Source of the DNA: Gemmobacter sp034519525
Lineage (GTDB): Bacteria; Pseudomonadota; Alphaproteobacteria; Rhodobacterales; Rhodobacteraceae
DNA: 64,000 nucleotides
NCBI GenBank assembly: GCA_034519525.1
Contig: JAXHOJ010000022.1
Coordinates: forward strand, 13,212-77,211
Reading direction: 5' to 3'
Positions 1-8,670 of the stretch are shown piece by piece. Positions within the stretch are counted from its first letter, which is position 1; each line of letters opens with the position of its first letter. A program made the translations under genes and the position numbers. The notes below the pieces were generated by a model. That model saw only the letters and a program-made list of their open reading frames with translations, ran no database searches and was not told the origin of the DNA.

Positions 1-89
1 ACGGCAAGCGCGATCAGCATCCGGTGCACCTCGGGCAGATCATCGGGTTCGGCGGGCAGGATGGTGAGATTGGGCATTTTGGGCGGCAT
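1..89 (-). CDS. Putative GNAT-type acetyltransferase, N-terminal fragment
   Basis: About 29 codons are visible; the gene starts at 89 and runs off the left edge. The residues after the start (LTILPAEPDDLPEVHRM, then LIALA) resemble the first strand and helix of GNAT N-acetyltransferases, which use acetyl-CoA to acetylate small molecules or proteins. A purine-rich GAGGAAA lies about seven bases before the ATG at 87-89. A second in-frame ATG follows four codons later (75-77) and could also be used. The acetyl-CoA binding motif is outside the window, so the family call rests on the N-terminus only. Confidence 0.45.
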   Translation of the reverse strand, partial: MPPKMPNLTILPAEPDDLPEVHRMLIALA

Positions 90-303
90 GGCGGTTTCCT
101 CTGCGGCGGCGCGGCAGGGGAGGCATGTGATCTGGCGGCCCCTGCGGGCGGCCTGATGGTCTGGGATCACATGAATCGCTGACCGGCCGCCTATGTGGCG
201 TCGGACCAATAAAACGAAAAGAGGGCGTTCCGGTTCAGCATGGCCGGACCATGGCGCGATTGCGGGCATGGGTCAAGCGCTTTGCGCGGTGGTTGTTCGG
301 GGG

Positions 304-501
304 TCAGCCCAGCACGCCCCAGACAATGCCGGCCACGGCGCCAAGGATCGCCGCGGCCGGCATCCAGAAGAACACCACCCCCATGGCATAGGCGCCTTCG
401 GCCTGCGAGATCGGCATCAGGTAAGGCAGCGCCACGCCGACACCCAGCGCCAGCAGCCCGCCCAGCACAAACCCGGCCAAAGCCCGCAGCAGAACCCGCA
501 T
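304..501 (-). CDS. Small hypothetical membrane protein (65 aa)
   Basis: The protein has two hydrophobic segments, roughly residues 5-28 and 40-64, separated by a short polar loop, so it is probably a two-helix inner-membrane protein. I do not recognise a family. The ATG at 499-501 is chosen because GGAGG lies about five bases upstream; longer readings into polA lack support. It is divergent from polA, and the 72 bases between the two starts would hold both promoters. No catalytic or binding residues can be pointed out. Confidence 0.5.
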   Translation of the reverse strand: MRVLLRALAGFVLGGLLALGVGVALPYLMPISQAEGAYAMGVVFFWMPAAAILGAVAGIVWGVLG

Positions 502-573
502 CCCGCCCTCCGATGGGTGGCACCGCGCCCCCGTTCGTGCCAATACTGCCACCAAACCGCGCGGAGAACGACC

Positions 574-3399
574 ATGAGTTTTGGCAAGGGCCACCACCTG
601 CATCTGATCGACGGATCGGCCTTCATCTTCCGCGCCTATCACGCGCTGCCGCCGCTGACGCGCAAGACCGATGGCCTGCCGGTGGGCGCGGTGGCGGGCT
701 TCTGCAACATGATGTTCCGCTATATCGAGGGCAATTCCGGCCCGGATGCGCCGACGCATGTGGCGGTGATCTTTGATCACTCATCCAAAACCTTCCGCAA
801 CGAGATCTATCCCGCCTACAAGGCCAACCGCCCCGAACTGCCCGAGGATCTGCGCCCGCAGTTCCCGCTGACGCGCGAGGCGACGCGGGCCTTCAACATC
901 GCCTGTATCGAAACCGAAGGCTATGAGGCGGATGACATCATCGCCAGCATGTCCTGCAAGGCGCGCGATGCGGGCGGGCGGGTGACGATCATCAGTTCCG
1001 ACAAGGATCTGATGCAGCTGGTGGGCGATGGCGTGGTGATGTTCGATGCGATGAAGAACAAGACCATCGACCGCGACGAGGTGATCGAGAAATTCGGCGT
1101 CGGCCCCGAACGGGTGGTGGATGTGCAGAGCCTTGCGGGCGATTCGGTCGACAACGTGCCGGGTGCGCCAGGGATCGGGATCAAGACGGCGGCGCTGCTG
1201 ATCCAGGAATATGGCGATCTGGAAACCCTGCTGGCGCGGGCGGGCGAGATCAAGCAGCCCAAGCGCCGGGAAACGCTGGTGAATTTTGCCGATCAGATCC
1301 GCATTTCCAAGCGGCTGGTGTCGCTGGACTGCGATACGCCGCTGGAGTTCACGCTGGACAGCCTGGAGGTGCGGGCGCCGGAGCCGGAGATCCTGATGGG
1401 CTTTCTGAATGCGATGGAATTCCGCACCCTGACCCGCCGGGTGGCCGACAAGATGAAGGTGGCCGCGCCGCTGCCCGAGGCCGCCGCCGTGGCCGCCACC
1501 CTGGCAGGTGCCCCGGTGGAAGATACCGCCCCCCTGCCCTTCGATCATGCGGCCTATGAATGTGTCACCGAACCGGCGCAGCTGGCGGCCTGGGTTGCCC
1601 GCATCCGCGAGCGCGGCTTTGTGGCCTTCGATACCGAAACCACCTCGCTGGACGAGATGCAGGCCGATCTGGTGGGCATTTCGCTGGCCGTCGACCCCGG
1701 GCATGCCTGCTATATCCCGCTGGGCCACCGCGAGGGCGGCGGCGATCTGTTCGCCTCCGACAAGCTGACCGAAGGCCAGATGCTGCTGGCCGAGGCGCTG
1801 GCGGTGCTGAAGCCGGTGCTGGAGGATGACAGCATCCTGAAGATCGGCCAGAACATCAAATATGACTGGAAGATCATGGCCCGCCATGGCGTGCAGATCG
1901 CGCCGGTCGAAGACACCATGCTGATCTCCTACGCGCTGCACGGCGGGTTGCACAATCACGGTATGGACGAGCTGTCGGAACGCTATCTGAACCACAGCCC
2001 GATCCCGATCAAGACGCTGCTGGGATCGGGCAAGGCGCAGATCACCTTCGACCGGGTGAAGATCGAAGATGCGGTGAAATATGCCGCCGAAGATGCCGAT
2101 ATCACCCTGCGGCTGTGGCAGCTGCTGAAACCGCGGCTGCACCGGGCGCAGGTCACCACCGTCTATGAAACGCTGGAACGGCCGCTGATCCGCGTGCTGG
2201 CCGACATGGAAATGGCGGGCATCCGGGTGGATCGCGACACGCTGTCGCGCATGTCCAATGCCTTTGCGCAGAAGATGGTCATGCTGGAGGAAGAGATCCA
2301 CGCGCTCGCCGGGGCCAAGTTCAACGTGGGTTCGCCCAAGCAGCTGGGCGAGATCCTGTTCGATCAGCTGCAGGTGCCCGGCGGGCAAAAGGGCAAGACC
2401 GGCGCCTATGCCACAGGCGCCGACGTGCTGGAAGATGTGACGACGCTGGAAGACAGCCATCCCCAGGGCGCGCAGCTGGCGGCGCGGGTGCTGGACTGGC
2501 GGCAGCTGTCCAAGCTGAAATCCACCTATACCGATGCGCTGCAGGATCACATCAACCCCGATACCGGGCGGGTGCATACCTCTTACAGCATCGCGGGCGC
2601 CAATACCGGCCGCCTTGCCTCCACCGATCCGAACCTGCAGAACATCCCGATCCGCAGCGAGGAAGGCCGCCGCATCCGCGAGGCATTCGTGGCGCCCGAA
2701 GGCCGGGTGCTGGTCAGCCTCGACTACAGCCAGATCGAGCTGCGCATCCTGGCGCATGTGGCGGGGATCCCGGCGCTGAAACAGGCCTTCCGCGACGGGC
2801 ACGACATCCATGCCATGACCGCATCAGAAATGTTCAACGTGCCGCTGGATCAGATGACACCGGATATCCGCCGTCAGGCCAAGGCGATCAACTTCGGCGT
2901 GATCTATGGCATTTCCGGCTTTGGCCTCGCCCGCAACCTGCGCATCCCGCGGGCCGAGGCGCAGGGCTTCATTGATCGGTACTTCGAACGCTTCCCCGGT
3001 ATCCGGGCCTATATGGATGACACCGTGGCCTTTGCCAAAGCCAATGGCCATGTGCAGACGCTGTTCGGCCGCAAGATCCACACGCCGGAAATCAACGCCA
3101 AGGGCCCCGGCGCGGGCTTTGCCAAACGCGCGGCGATCAATGCGCCGATTCAGGGCACGGCCGCAGATGTGATCCGCCGCGCCATGATCCGGATGCCCGC
3201 AGCCATTGCCGGGATCGACACGCGGATGCTGCTGCAGGTGCATGACGAACTGCTGTTCGAAGTGGCCGAAGATCAGGCCGACCGGCTGATCGCCGTGGCG
3301 AAAGAGGTGATGGAAACCGCCGCCGATCCGGCCGTGCAGCTGGATGTGAAACTGGTGGTCGAGGCGGGCACCGGCCACAGCTGGGCCGCCGCGCATTAA
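574..3399 (+). CDS. polA: DNA polymerase I
   Basis: A 941-residue, full-length Pol I that removes RNA primers and fills gaps in replication and repair. The N-terminal 5'-3' nuclease (about 1-300) starts with HLIDGSAFIFRAYH. The 3'-5' proofreading domain is intact: DTE at about 353-355, then NIKYDWK and YAAEDAD further on. The polymerase domain has motif A (SLDYSQIELR, Asp near 717), motif B (RRQAKAINFGVIYG) and motif C (VHDELLFE, near 889-896). The start at 574 follows GGAGA; the reading frame is open further upstream, but that extension looks non-coding. A YjbR-family gene follows after 11 bases and is probably co-transcribed. Confidence 0.98.
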   Translation: MSFGKGHHLHLIDGSAFIFRAYHALPPLTRKTDGLPVGAVAGFCNMMFRYIEGNSGPDAPTHVAVIFDHSSKTFRNEIYPAYKANRPELPEDLRPQFPLTREATRAFNIACIETEGYEADDIIASMSCKARDAGGRVTIISSDKDLMQLVGDGVVMFDAMKNKTIDRDEVIEKFGVGPERVVDVQSLAGDSVDNVPGAPGIGIKTAALLIQEYGDLETLLARAGEIKQPKRRETLVNFADQIRISKRLVSLDCDTPLEFTLDSLEVRAPEPEILMGFLNAMEFRTLTRRVADKMKVAAPLPEAAAVAATLAGAPVEDTAPLPFDHAAYECVTEPAQLAAWVARIRERGFVAFDTETTSLDEMQADLVGISLAVDPGHACYIPLGHREGGGDLFASDKLTEGQMLLAEALAVLKPVLEDDSILKIGQNIKYDWKIMARHGVQIAPVEDTMLISYALHGGLHNHGMDELSERYLNHSPIPIKTLLGSGKAQITFDRVKIEDAVKYAAEDADITLRLWQLLKPRLHRAQVTTVYETLERPLIRVLADMEMAGIRVDRDTLSRMSNAFAQKMVMLEEEIHALAGAKFNVGSPKQLGEILFDQLQVPGGQKGKTGAYATGADVLEDVTTLEDSHPQGAQLAARVLDWRQLSKLKSTYTDALQDHINPDTGRVHTSYSIAGANTGRLASTDPNLQNIPIRSEEGRRIREAFVAPEGRVLVSLDYSQIELRILAHVAGIPALKQAFRDGHDIHAMTASEMFNVPLDQMTPDIRRQAKAINFGVIYGISGFGLARNLRIPRAEAQGFIDRYFERFPGIRAYMDDTVAFAKANGHVQTLFGRKIHTPEINAKGPGAGFAKRAAINAPIQGTAADVIRRAMIRMPAAIAGIDTRMLLQVHDELLFEVAEDQADRLIAVAKEVMETAADPAVQLDVKLVVEAGTGHSWAAAH

Positions 3400-3410
3400 G
3401 GGGCCAGGCG

Positions 3411-3764
3411 ATGATCTCCACCTGGCCGCAGCTCAAGACGCTGGCCCTGTCGCTCGGCCTGCCCGAGGTGACAGTGGCTTTCCCCTGGGGCCACGAGGCG
3501 CTGAAGGCGCATGGCAAGATGTGGTGCTGGTGGTCGCCACTGGTCGATGGCGCGGTGTTCCGCAGCCCCTTCGACGAACGCGAGATGCTGCTGGCCGCCG
3601 ATCCCGATACCTTCTTCCTGCATCCGCATTACCGCAACAGCCAGCTGGTGCTGGTGCGGCCCGGCCGGATCACCCCGGACTGGGCGCAGGCCCGCCTGCG
3701 GGCCGACTGGCGCAGACTGGCCCCGAAACGCTGGCTGAAAGCCTGGGATGCCACGCAGGGCTGA
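3411..3764 (+). CDS. MmcQ/YjbR family protein
   Basis: The protein has 117 residues, usual for the YjbR/MmcQ (DUF419) family of small cytoplasmic proteins with a DNA-binding-like fold and no settled biochemical role. Recognisable parts are the N-terminal ALSLGLPEVTVAFPWG, the central FRSPFDEREMLLAADP segment and the C-terminal WRRLAPKRWLKAW. It starts 11 bases after polA, so expression with polA is likely. That link to DNA metabolism is inferred from position only. Confidence 0.8.
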   Translation: MISTWPQLKTLALSLGLPEVTVAFPWGHEALKAHGKMWCWWSPLVDGAVFRSPFDEREMLLAADPDTFFLHPHYRNSQLVLVRPGRITPDWAQARLRADWRRLAPKRWLKAWDATQG

Positions 3765-3773
3765 CCCTGCCCC

Positions 3774-3895
3774 CTTCCTCTTGGCCCAAATACCCCCCCG
3801 CCGGAGGCGGCCTGAGCCGGAGCCGCCGCAGGCGGTCCGGCGAGGCGAAGGAACGCCTCCGGGCGCCTGCGCCCGGAGGCTCCGGCAGATCACCG
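3774..3895. repeat. Intergenic hairpins plus a dispersed TATTTG/CCAAGA motif
   Basis: This stretch separates the convergent YjbR and DUF1203 genes. It holds nested GC-rich inverted repeats, for example GCCTCCGGGCG facing CGCCCGGAGGC near 3856-3882. At the left end is a motif that reads on the minus strand as GGGTATTTGGGCCAAGAGGA. A close relative of that motif sits at 27301-27320, also just downstream of a gene. It probably serves transcription termination for the converging genes. No coding potential was seen. Confidence 0.5.
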
Positions 3896-3899
3896 GCGG

Positions 3900-4364
3900 T
3901 CAGAGGCGGTCGATCCGGCACTGAAAGCAATTGTTGCGCGCCGAGCGCAGATGCAGGAACGCCACGCGCGGATCGGCAAGCCGTGCCTCGGCCTCGGCCC
4001 TGATCCGGGCTGTGGGCACCACGGCGCCGGTGCCATAGACGATGCGGTCCTCGGCTGAATAGCCGCGCAGGATGTAATCGGGGCTGGCGAGCATCGCGGG
4101 CAGATCCGGCCCGCCGCCGGGCGCGCAGGGATCGGCGCAGAGGAAGATCGGGCCAGATTCGGCATAGGGCTGCAGCCGGGTGAACGGGCGATGCGCCAGG
4201 ATCAGCATCCCGGCACCTGCCGGGATCATCTGCAGGCAATGGCGGCAGGGATTGCCGCCACCATCAGAGACATGGCGTTCGGGGCTTTGCCCGTTGGCAT
4301 CCGCCGCGCCCGATTGCAGGGCGCGGACGGTTTCGGTGGGGATGGGGGTGAAGTGAAGGGTCAT
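3900..4364 (-). CDS. DUF1203 domain-containing protein
   Basis: A 154-residue protein matching the DUF1203 pattern: an early CRHCLQ pair of cysteines, MLILAHRPF, GPIFLCADPC, RGYSAEDRIVYGTGAVV, and a closing LRSARNNCFQCRIDRL. The conserved cysteines suggest metal or redox chemistry, but no function is established for the family. GGAG lies just before the ATG. It lies downstream of the HIT gene on the same strand, 146 bases away, with a palindromic repeat in the gap. Confidence 0.85.
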   Translation of the reverse strand: MTLHFTPIPTETVRALQSGAADANGQSPERHVSDGGGNPCRHCLQMIPAGAGMLILAHRPFTRLQPYAESGPIFLCADPCAPGGGPDLPAMLASPDYILRGYSAEDRIVYGTGAVVPTARIRAEAEARLADPRVAFLHLRSARNNCFQCRIDRL

Positions 4365-4437
4365 CTGCGGCTCCGCTGTTGCGGGGCCAGATTGGGGTAT
4401 GGCCCCCTGCCCGAGCGACCCGGAGCCTGCGGTTTCG

Positions 4438-4475
4438 CCCCCTCACCCTGCCCCTCTCCCCCGGGGGAGAGGGGT
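4438..4475. repeat. Dispersed palindromic repeat (CTCTCCCC/GGGGAGAG type)
   Basis: A short element with CCCTCACCCTG followed by the palindrome CTCTCCCCCGGGGGAGAG. The same core and flank recur at 14215-14254 and, inverted, at 14304-14338. It lies between the HIT and DUF1203 genes and could form a stable RNA hairpin. No open reading frame spans it sensibly. Confidence 0.75.
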
Positions 4476-4510
4476 GCCCCTGCCGGATCGTGGCCGGGGC
4501 GGTCACGCGG

Positions 4511-4894
4511 TCATTCCGCGGGGGCCAGCATCCGGCCCAGCGGGCGACCGCCCAGGATATGCAGGTGGAAATGCGGCACTTCCTGCACGGCATCCTCGCC
4601 CGCATTGGCGATGGCGCGGAAGCCCGCGCCGCCTTCGCCCGGCTGCACGCCGGTCATGGCGCAGATATGTGCCACGGCGCGGTGGAAATCCACGATCTCG
4701 GCATCCGAGGCATCGCGGGCGAAGTGGTCATAGGTGACGTAAGGCCCCTTGGGGATCACCAGCACATGCACCGGCGCCTGCGGGCGGATGTCTTCGAAGG
4801 CCAGCGTATGATCGGTTTCCAGCACCGTCTTGTTCGGGATTTCGCCGCGCAGGATGCGGGCAAAGATGTTCTGCGGGTCGTATGCATAGGCCAT
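4511..4894 (-). CDS. HIT family nucleotide-binding protein
   Basis: A 127-residue HIT protein. It has the N-terminal IFARILRGEIPNKTVLE segment, the central VHVLVIPKGPYVTY strand, and the catalytic triad motif PHFHLHILGG near the C-terminus. These proteins hydrolyse nucleoside phosphoramidates or similar adenylated substrates in the cytoplasm. The ATG lies five bases after the stop of the upstream glycosyltransferase with no strong ribosome site of its own, so translational coupling is likely. Confidence 0.93.
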   Translation of the reverse strand: MAYAYDPQNIFARILRGEIPNKTVLETDHTLAFEDIRPQAPVHVLVIPKGPYVTYDHFARDASDAEIVDFHRAVAHICAMTGVQPGEGGAGFRAIANAGEDAVQEVPHFHLHILGGRPLGRMLAPAE

Positions 4895-4899
4895 GGGGT

Positions 4900-6477
4900 T
4901 CAGTCCAGAAACAGGGTGTCGGTTGCAAGGATCGCCTCGGCCTCGGCTGCGGTCACGCCCAGAAAGGCGGCCAGCGCGGCGGCGTTCGCGGCCAGACTGG
5001 CAGATTGGCGCAGGCGATGGAAGTTCGCAAAATCGGCATCGCGGATGCGATCGCTTTCATAGCGCAGATCGTAGCGCAGCGTCGGCAGCAGTTTATCGAC
5101 CGATTCGGCGGGTGAATTGGGCGCGGACAGGCCGATGCGGCGGGCATGGCCCAGCAGATATGCGTCGGTGAATTCGCATTCCACCTCCATCAGCCGCACG
5201 GTCAGCCGGTCATTGTAGAAATCCTGCATCAGATCGACGCTGCCCGGGTCGATGCACAGCAGCAGGCGGTCGGATTTCCAGTAATCGAACAGCATCCGCA
5301 CCAAGGCGCGGCGGTGGCGGGTGCGTTTTTCGGGCGTGGTCTGGATGCCGCCCAGATCGGGCAGCGGCGTATCGGCCTCGTTGAACAGATAGCCGGTGGC
5401 CGGAATGGGGGACAGCTGGCGGATGCGTTCGGCCAGCAGCTTTGCCACATTCCACTTCTTGCAGGTCAGCAGCAGCAGCGTGCGTTCCCGCCCCAGGCTG
5501 GTTTCGGTTTCCCAGAACCGGGGGGCGAAGCGGCGCCCGATGCGGCCCCGCCCGGTGAGGAAGCGGAACAGCTCGCGCCCCTCGCCCGAAATGGCGAACT
5601 GCACCCCCTCTGCCGTATAGAGGGCGCCCAGCCGGGCCTTCAGTGTCAGCGCATCGGGCGAGATCTTGCGGGCAAAAAGGTAGTCCTGCGCCAGCAGCAG
5701 GTCGTGCTGATCGTCATGGAAGGTGACGGGCATCCCGTAATCGGTGAACATCAGAAAGGTCAGCGGGCGGGTGCGGATTTCGTGTTCGGGCACCAGATGG
5801 CGCACAAGCGTCTGAAAGAACGTCTCGTCCGGGATCCAGCTGCGGCGGAAGAAGCGCATCACATCCCGCCTGCGCGCCACGAAATCCAGAATGAATTCCA
5901 CGGTGCGGCGGCGCAGGCACCACCACTGGCTGCCGATCTGGATCGTCAGATCGGGCGGGATGCGGCGGGTCAGCCCCAGTTTCCGCTGCCAGGTGATGGA
6001 CGTATAGAACAGGGCCTTCTGCGTGCGTTCATTGAAGTAATGGCGATAGATCAGCCGCTCGGCCTTGATGCCGGTCTTGATCCAGTCAGAGGTGAAGAAA
6101 TCGAAGGATTCGATGTAGTCGGCCTCTTCGGCATCCAGAAAGGCATGGGCGTATTCTGCCGATTTGATCGGCATGCAATCGCCCGACAGCATGTAGAAAT
6201 GCGTGGCGCGCGGAAAGGCGGTGGTTGCGGCGCGGATGGCTTCCAGCGTGGCGGCAACCAGGCTCCATTCTCCCCAGCCGCATTTGTGGCGGCGGCGGGC
6301 GAAGGTGACGCTGCGGTTGGCGGCCAGGGCGGTGCGGATGCGGGCGAAATCATCCTTGCTGGCGCGGCCGTCGAAATGGATGGCGATGTAATCGCCCGCC
6401 GCCGTCAGCCGTTCGGCCTGTGCAATCACCCCTTCGGGGTCTTTGTGGCACAGCAGGATATAGGCGATGCGTGCCAT
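4900..6477 (-). CDS. Core-2/I-branching glycosyltransferase with DUF5928 tail
   Basis: A 525-residue protein. The first half (about 1-260) looks like a GT14 beta-1,6-N-acetylglucosaminyltransferase, with MARIAYILLCHKDP at the start and FYMLSGDCMPIKS near 95-106. The second half (about 300-525) matches the DUF5928 extension seen in Rhodobacteraceae; its role is unknown. The start at 6477 is preferred over a 63-residue upstream extension that overlaps the divergent gene and looks non-coding. A sulfotransferase is divergently encoded next door, which suggests work on a sulfated surface or secreted glycan. Acceptor and donor cannot be read from sequence. Confidence 0.82.
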   Translation of the reverse strand: MARIAYILLCHKDPEGVIAQAERLTAAGDYIAIHFDGRASKDDFARIRTALAANRSVTFARRRHKCGWGEWSLVAATLEAIRAATTAFPRATHFYMLSGDCMPIKSAEYAHAFLDAEEADYIESFDFFTSDWIKTGIKAERLIYRHYFNERTQKALFYTSITWQRKLGLTRRIPPDLTIQIGSQWWCLRRRTVEFILDFVARRRDVMRFFRRSWIPDETFFQTLVRHLVPEHEIRTRPLTFLMFTDYGMPVTFHDDQHDLLLAQDYLFARKISPDALTLKARLGALYTAEGVQFAISGEGRELFRFLTGRGRIGRRFAPRFWETETSLGRERTLLLLTCKKWNVAKLLAERIRQLSPIPATGYLFNEADTPLPDLGGIQTTPEKRTRHRRALVRMLFDYWKSDRLLLCIDPGSVDLMQDFYNDRLTVRLMEVECEFTDAYLLGHARRIGLSAPNSPAESVDKLLPTLRYDLRYESDRIRDADFANFHRLRQSASLAANAAALAAFLGVTAAEAEAILATDTLFLD

Positions 6478-6625
6478 AAGCGAAAACCCTGCCCCATTCC
6501 TGCCCCGGTTGCGTTTGCATAAAGTGCCCCGCCCGTCATTGAAAAGACAGAGTTTCTTTGCTTCTGTCGCGGGTGACACTTTCATCCGCCCCTGTGGCGG
6601 CTGTGCGGCAGCGGAGGCGAGGCAG

Positions 6626-7444
6626 ATGGGGTTTCCCGGCACCTGGATGACGGAAAGCGAAAGCATGGTCTATCGGGTGGTGCCGAAATGCGCCTGTTCG
6701 ACCATTGGCCAGATCATGTTCTACAGCGACCATGGCCGGTTCTTCGACGGCGATATCCATGATGCGGCCGAGGGGCTGCACAAATGGAACATGGAGGCCA
6801 GCCAGCCCAGGATCACCGCGAATGTGGGGGGTCACACCAGCCTGGCCTTCACCTGCGTGCGCAACCCTTATACGCGCATCCTTTCCAGCTTCTTTGACAA
6901 GATCTGCGGCATCCAGCGCAACGGGCGGCGCTATCGCGGCAATCTGGTGCCGCTGCTGATCCAGAAATACGGGGTGCAGGTGGGGGGCGAGGATGGGGCC
7001 GAAGATTTCGACCAGATCGCCAGCTTCCGCCGGTTTCTGCTGTTCGTGCGCGATACCATCCGGTTCAGAAAGCCGATGGAGCCGGATATTCACTGGTCAG
7101 CCATGAGCGGGCATATTTCCACCTTCATCGTGAACGGCGGGCGCTATGACCGGATCTTTTTCACCGAACAGTTCAATGCCGGGATGCAGGGCGTGCTGGA
7201 TGCGGTGGAAACGCCGGTGAAGGTGGATCTGGCGGCAATTCCGAAGTTCAACGAAAGCGAAGGCCACGGGCCAAAGCGGGCGCATCCGGTGGAGGATTAT
7301 TTCGACGACCTGTCACGCCATCTGATGTGGGAGATCTACAAGCGGGATTTCCAGCTGTTCCGCTATGATTTCGACAATCCGGCCAACAAGATGCCGCTGG
7401 GCGCGGTGGATCTGGACGAGGTTCACGCCAAGCTGGGGGATTGA
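6626..7444 (+). CDS. Sulfotransferase family protein
   Basis: A 272-residue putative PAPS-dependent sulfotransferase of the carbohydrate (family 2) type. The 5'-phosphosulfate loop is RVVPKCACST (about 17-26) and the 3'-phosphate site is CVRNPYTRILSSF (about 77-89). The ATG at 6626 follows GGAGGCGAGG; an open reading extends 53 codons upstream into the divergent promoter region and is rejected. The 148 bases between this start and the divergent DUF5928 glycosyltransferase start must carry both promoters. Together they may decorate a polysaccharide or glycoprotein with sulfate. Confidence 0.82.
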   Translation: MGFPGTWMTESESMVYRVVPKCACSTIGQIMFYSDHGRFFDGDIHDAAEGLHKWNMEASQPRITANVGGHTSLAFTCVRNPYTRILSSFFDKICGIQRNGRRYRGNLVPLLIQKYGVQVGGEDGAEDFDQIASFRRFLLFVRDTIRFRKPMEPDIHWSAMSGHISTFIVNGGRYDRIFFTEQFNAGMQGVLDAVETPVKVDLAAIPKFNESEGHGPKRAHPVEDYFDDLSRHLMWEIYKRDFQLFRYDFDNPANKMPLGAVDLDEVHAKLGD

Positions 7445-7674
7445 GGGCGCGCCGGCAGTCAGAAGCGCAGCACCATCGTGCTGCGCTGTGCGCGCGACCT
7501 ATCCGCCTGGTCCGCCCGTGCCACAAGGCACGGGCCGCGCCCGCCCCGCCATCGGCGGGCGCGCCCCCTGCTGCATACTTCGCCAAATCGGATGGCCCCT
7601 TGGCCCTGCCTTGCGGCAGAGCCAATCGCGCCGGGAAACCTGCCACTGGCAGGTTTCCTTCCGGCGCTTGGACC
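7445..7674. repeat. Convergent intergenic region with stacked inverted repeats
   Basis: This 230-base gap between convergent genes holds at least four inverted repeats in a row: AGCGCAGCAC facing GTGCTGCGCT (about 7465-7488), CCGTGCC facing GGCACGG (about 7517-7534), GCGCCCGCC facing GGCGGGCGC (about 7537-7562), and GAAACCTGCCA facing TGGCAGGTTTC (about 7634-7657) inside outer GCGCCGG/CCGGCGC arms. None is followed by a clear T-run. They probably act as a two-way termination zone. No gene is visible here. Confidence 0.6.
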
Positions 7675-8670
7675 TTACCCCACCTTCAGAACGATCTTGC
7701 CGATATGGCCGGAGCTTTCGATGCGCCAATGCGCCTTGGCGGCATCGGCCAGCGCATATTCGCTGTCGATCACCGGGCGCAGGCTGCCGCGTTCGACCAT
7801 GGGCCAGACGTGTTTCAGCAGATGGCGGGCATAGCGCGCCTTGGAAAAATCGCTCTGCGGGCGCAGCGTCGATCCGGTGATGGTCAGCCGGCGCATCATC
7901 ACCTCGGCGAAGTTCAGTTCGACCTTCGACCCTTTCAGGAAGGCGATCTGCACCAGCCGCCCGTCATCGGCCAGAGCCTTGATGTTGCGGGGCAGATAAT
8001 CGCCCCCCACCATATCAAGGATGACATGCGCGCCGCCCTCGGCCTTGAGGATCTGCACGAAATCCTCGTCGTGATAGTTGATCGCACGATCTGCGCCCAG
8101 TTTCAGGCAGGCCGCGCATTTTTCGGCCGAACCGGCGGTGACGAAGACGCGGGCGCCCAATGCGCGGGCCATCTGGATCGCCGTGGTGCCGATGCCGGAT
8201 GACCCGCCATGCACCAGAAAGCGTTCGCCCGCCTGCAGGCCCCCGCGGATCATGACGTTCGACCAGACGGTGAAGCAGGTTTCCGGCAGGCAGGCCGCCT
8301 CGCGCAGCGAAACGCCTTCGGGCACCGGCAGGGCGTGGTCTTCATGCGTCAGCGCATATTCGGCATAGCCGCCACCGGGCAGCAGCGCCGTCACCCTGTC
8401 ACCCTGTTTCCAGCGGGTGACACCGGGGCCAAGGGCGGCCACCACGCCCGAAGCCTCCAGCCCCGGCAGGGGAGAGGCATTGGGCGGCGGCGCATAAAGG
8501 CCTGCGCGTTGCAGCGCATCGGGGCGGTTGACGCCGGCATAGGCCACCTTGATGAGGATCTGGCCATGGCCGGGCACCGGCACCGTCACCTCGGTCGGTT
8601 GCAGCACATCGGGGCCGCCGGGCACGGTGATTTCGATGGCCTGCATCGTATGGGGGGGCGAAAGCATCAT
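7675..8670 (-). CDS. NAD(P)H-quinone oxidoreductase, MDR family
   Basis: A 331-residue zinc-free medium-chain dehydrogenase/reductase of the quinone oxidoreductase (PIG3-like) type. The N-terminal GroES-like domain has AYAGVNRPDALQRAGLYAPP and PGLEASGVVAALG. The Rossmann fold has LVHGGSSGIGTTAIQMARALG, then GSAEKCAACLKLGADRAINY. It likely reduces quinones or other activated carbonyls with NADPH. Its start overlaps the stop of the COQ9-family gene by four bases (8667-8670), so the two are co-translated. The ATG eight codons downstream, giving MQAIEI, is also possible. Confidence 0.88.
   Translation of the reverse strand: MMLSPPHTMQAIEITVPGGPDVLQPTEVTVPVPGHGQILIKVAYAGVNRPDALQRAGLYAPPPNASPLPGLEASGVVAALGPGVTRWKQGDRVTALLPGGGYAEYALTHEDHALPVPEGVSLREAACLPETCFTVWSNVMIRGGLQAGERFLVHGGSSGIGTTAIQMARALGARVFVTAGSAEKCAACLKLGADRAINYHDEDFVQILKAEGGAHVILDMVGGDYLPRNIKALADDGRLVQIAFLKGSKVELNFAEVMMRRLTITGSTLRPQSDFSKARYARHLLKHVWPMVERGSLRPVIDSEYALADAAKAHWRIESSGHIGKIVLKVG

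Noticed and set aside
781..2811. A 676-codon open reading antisense to polA
   Set aside because: polA on the plus strand is complete with all motifs; the antisense product has no known domain.
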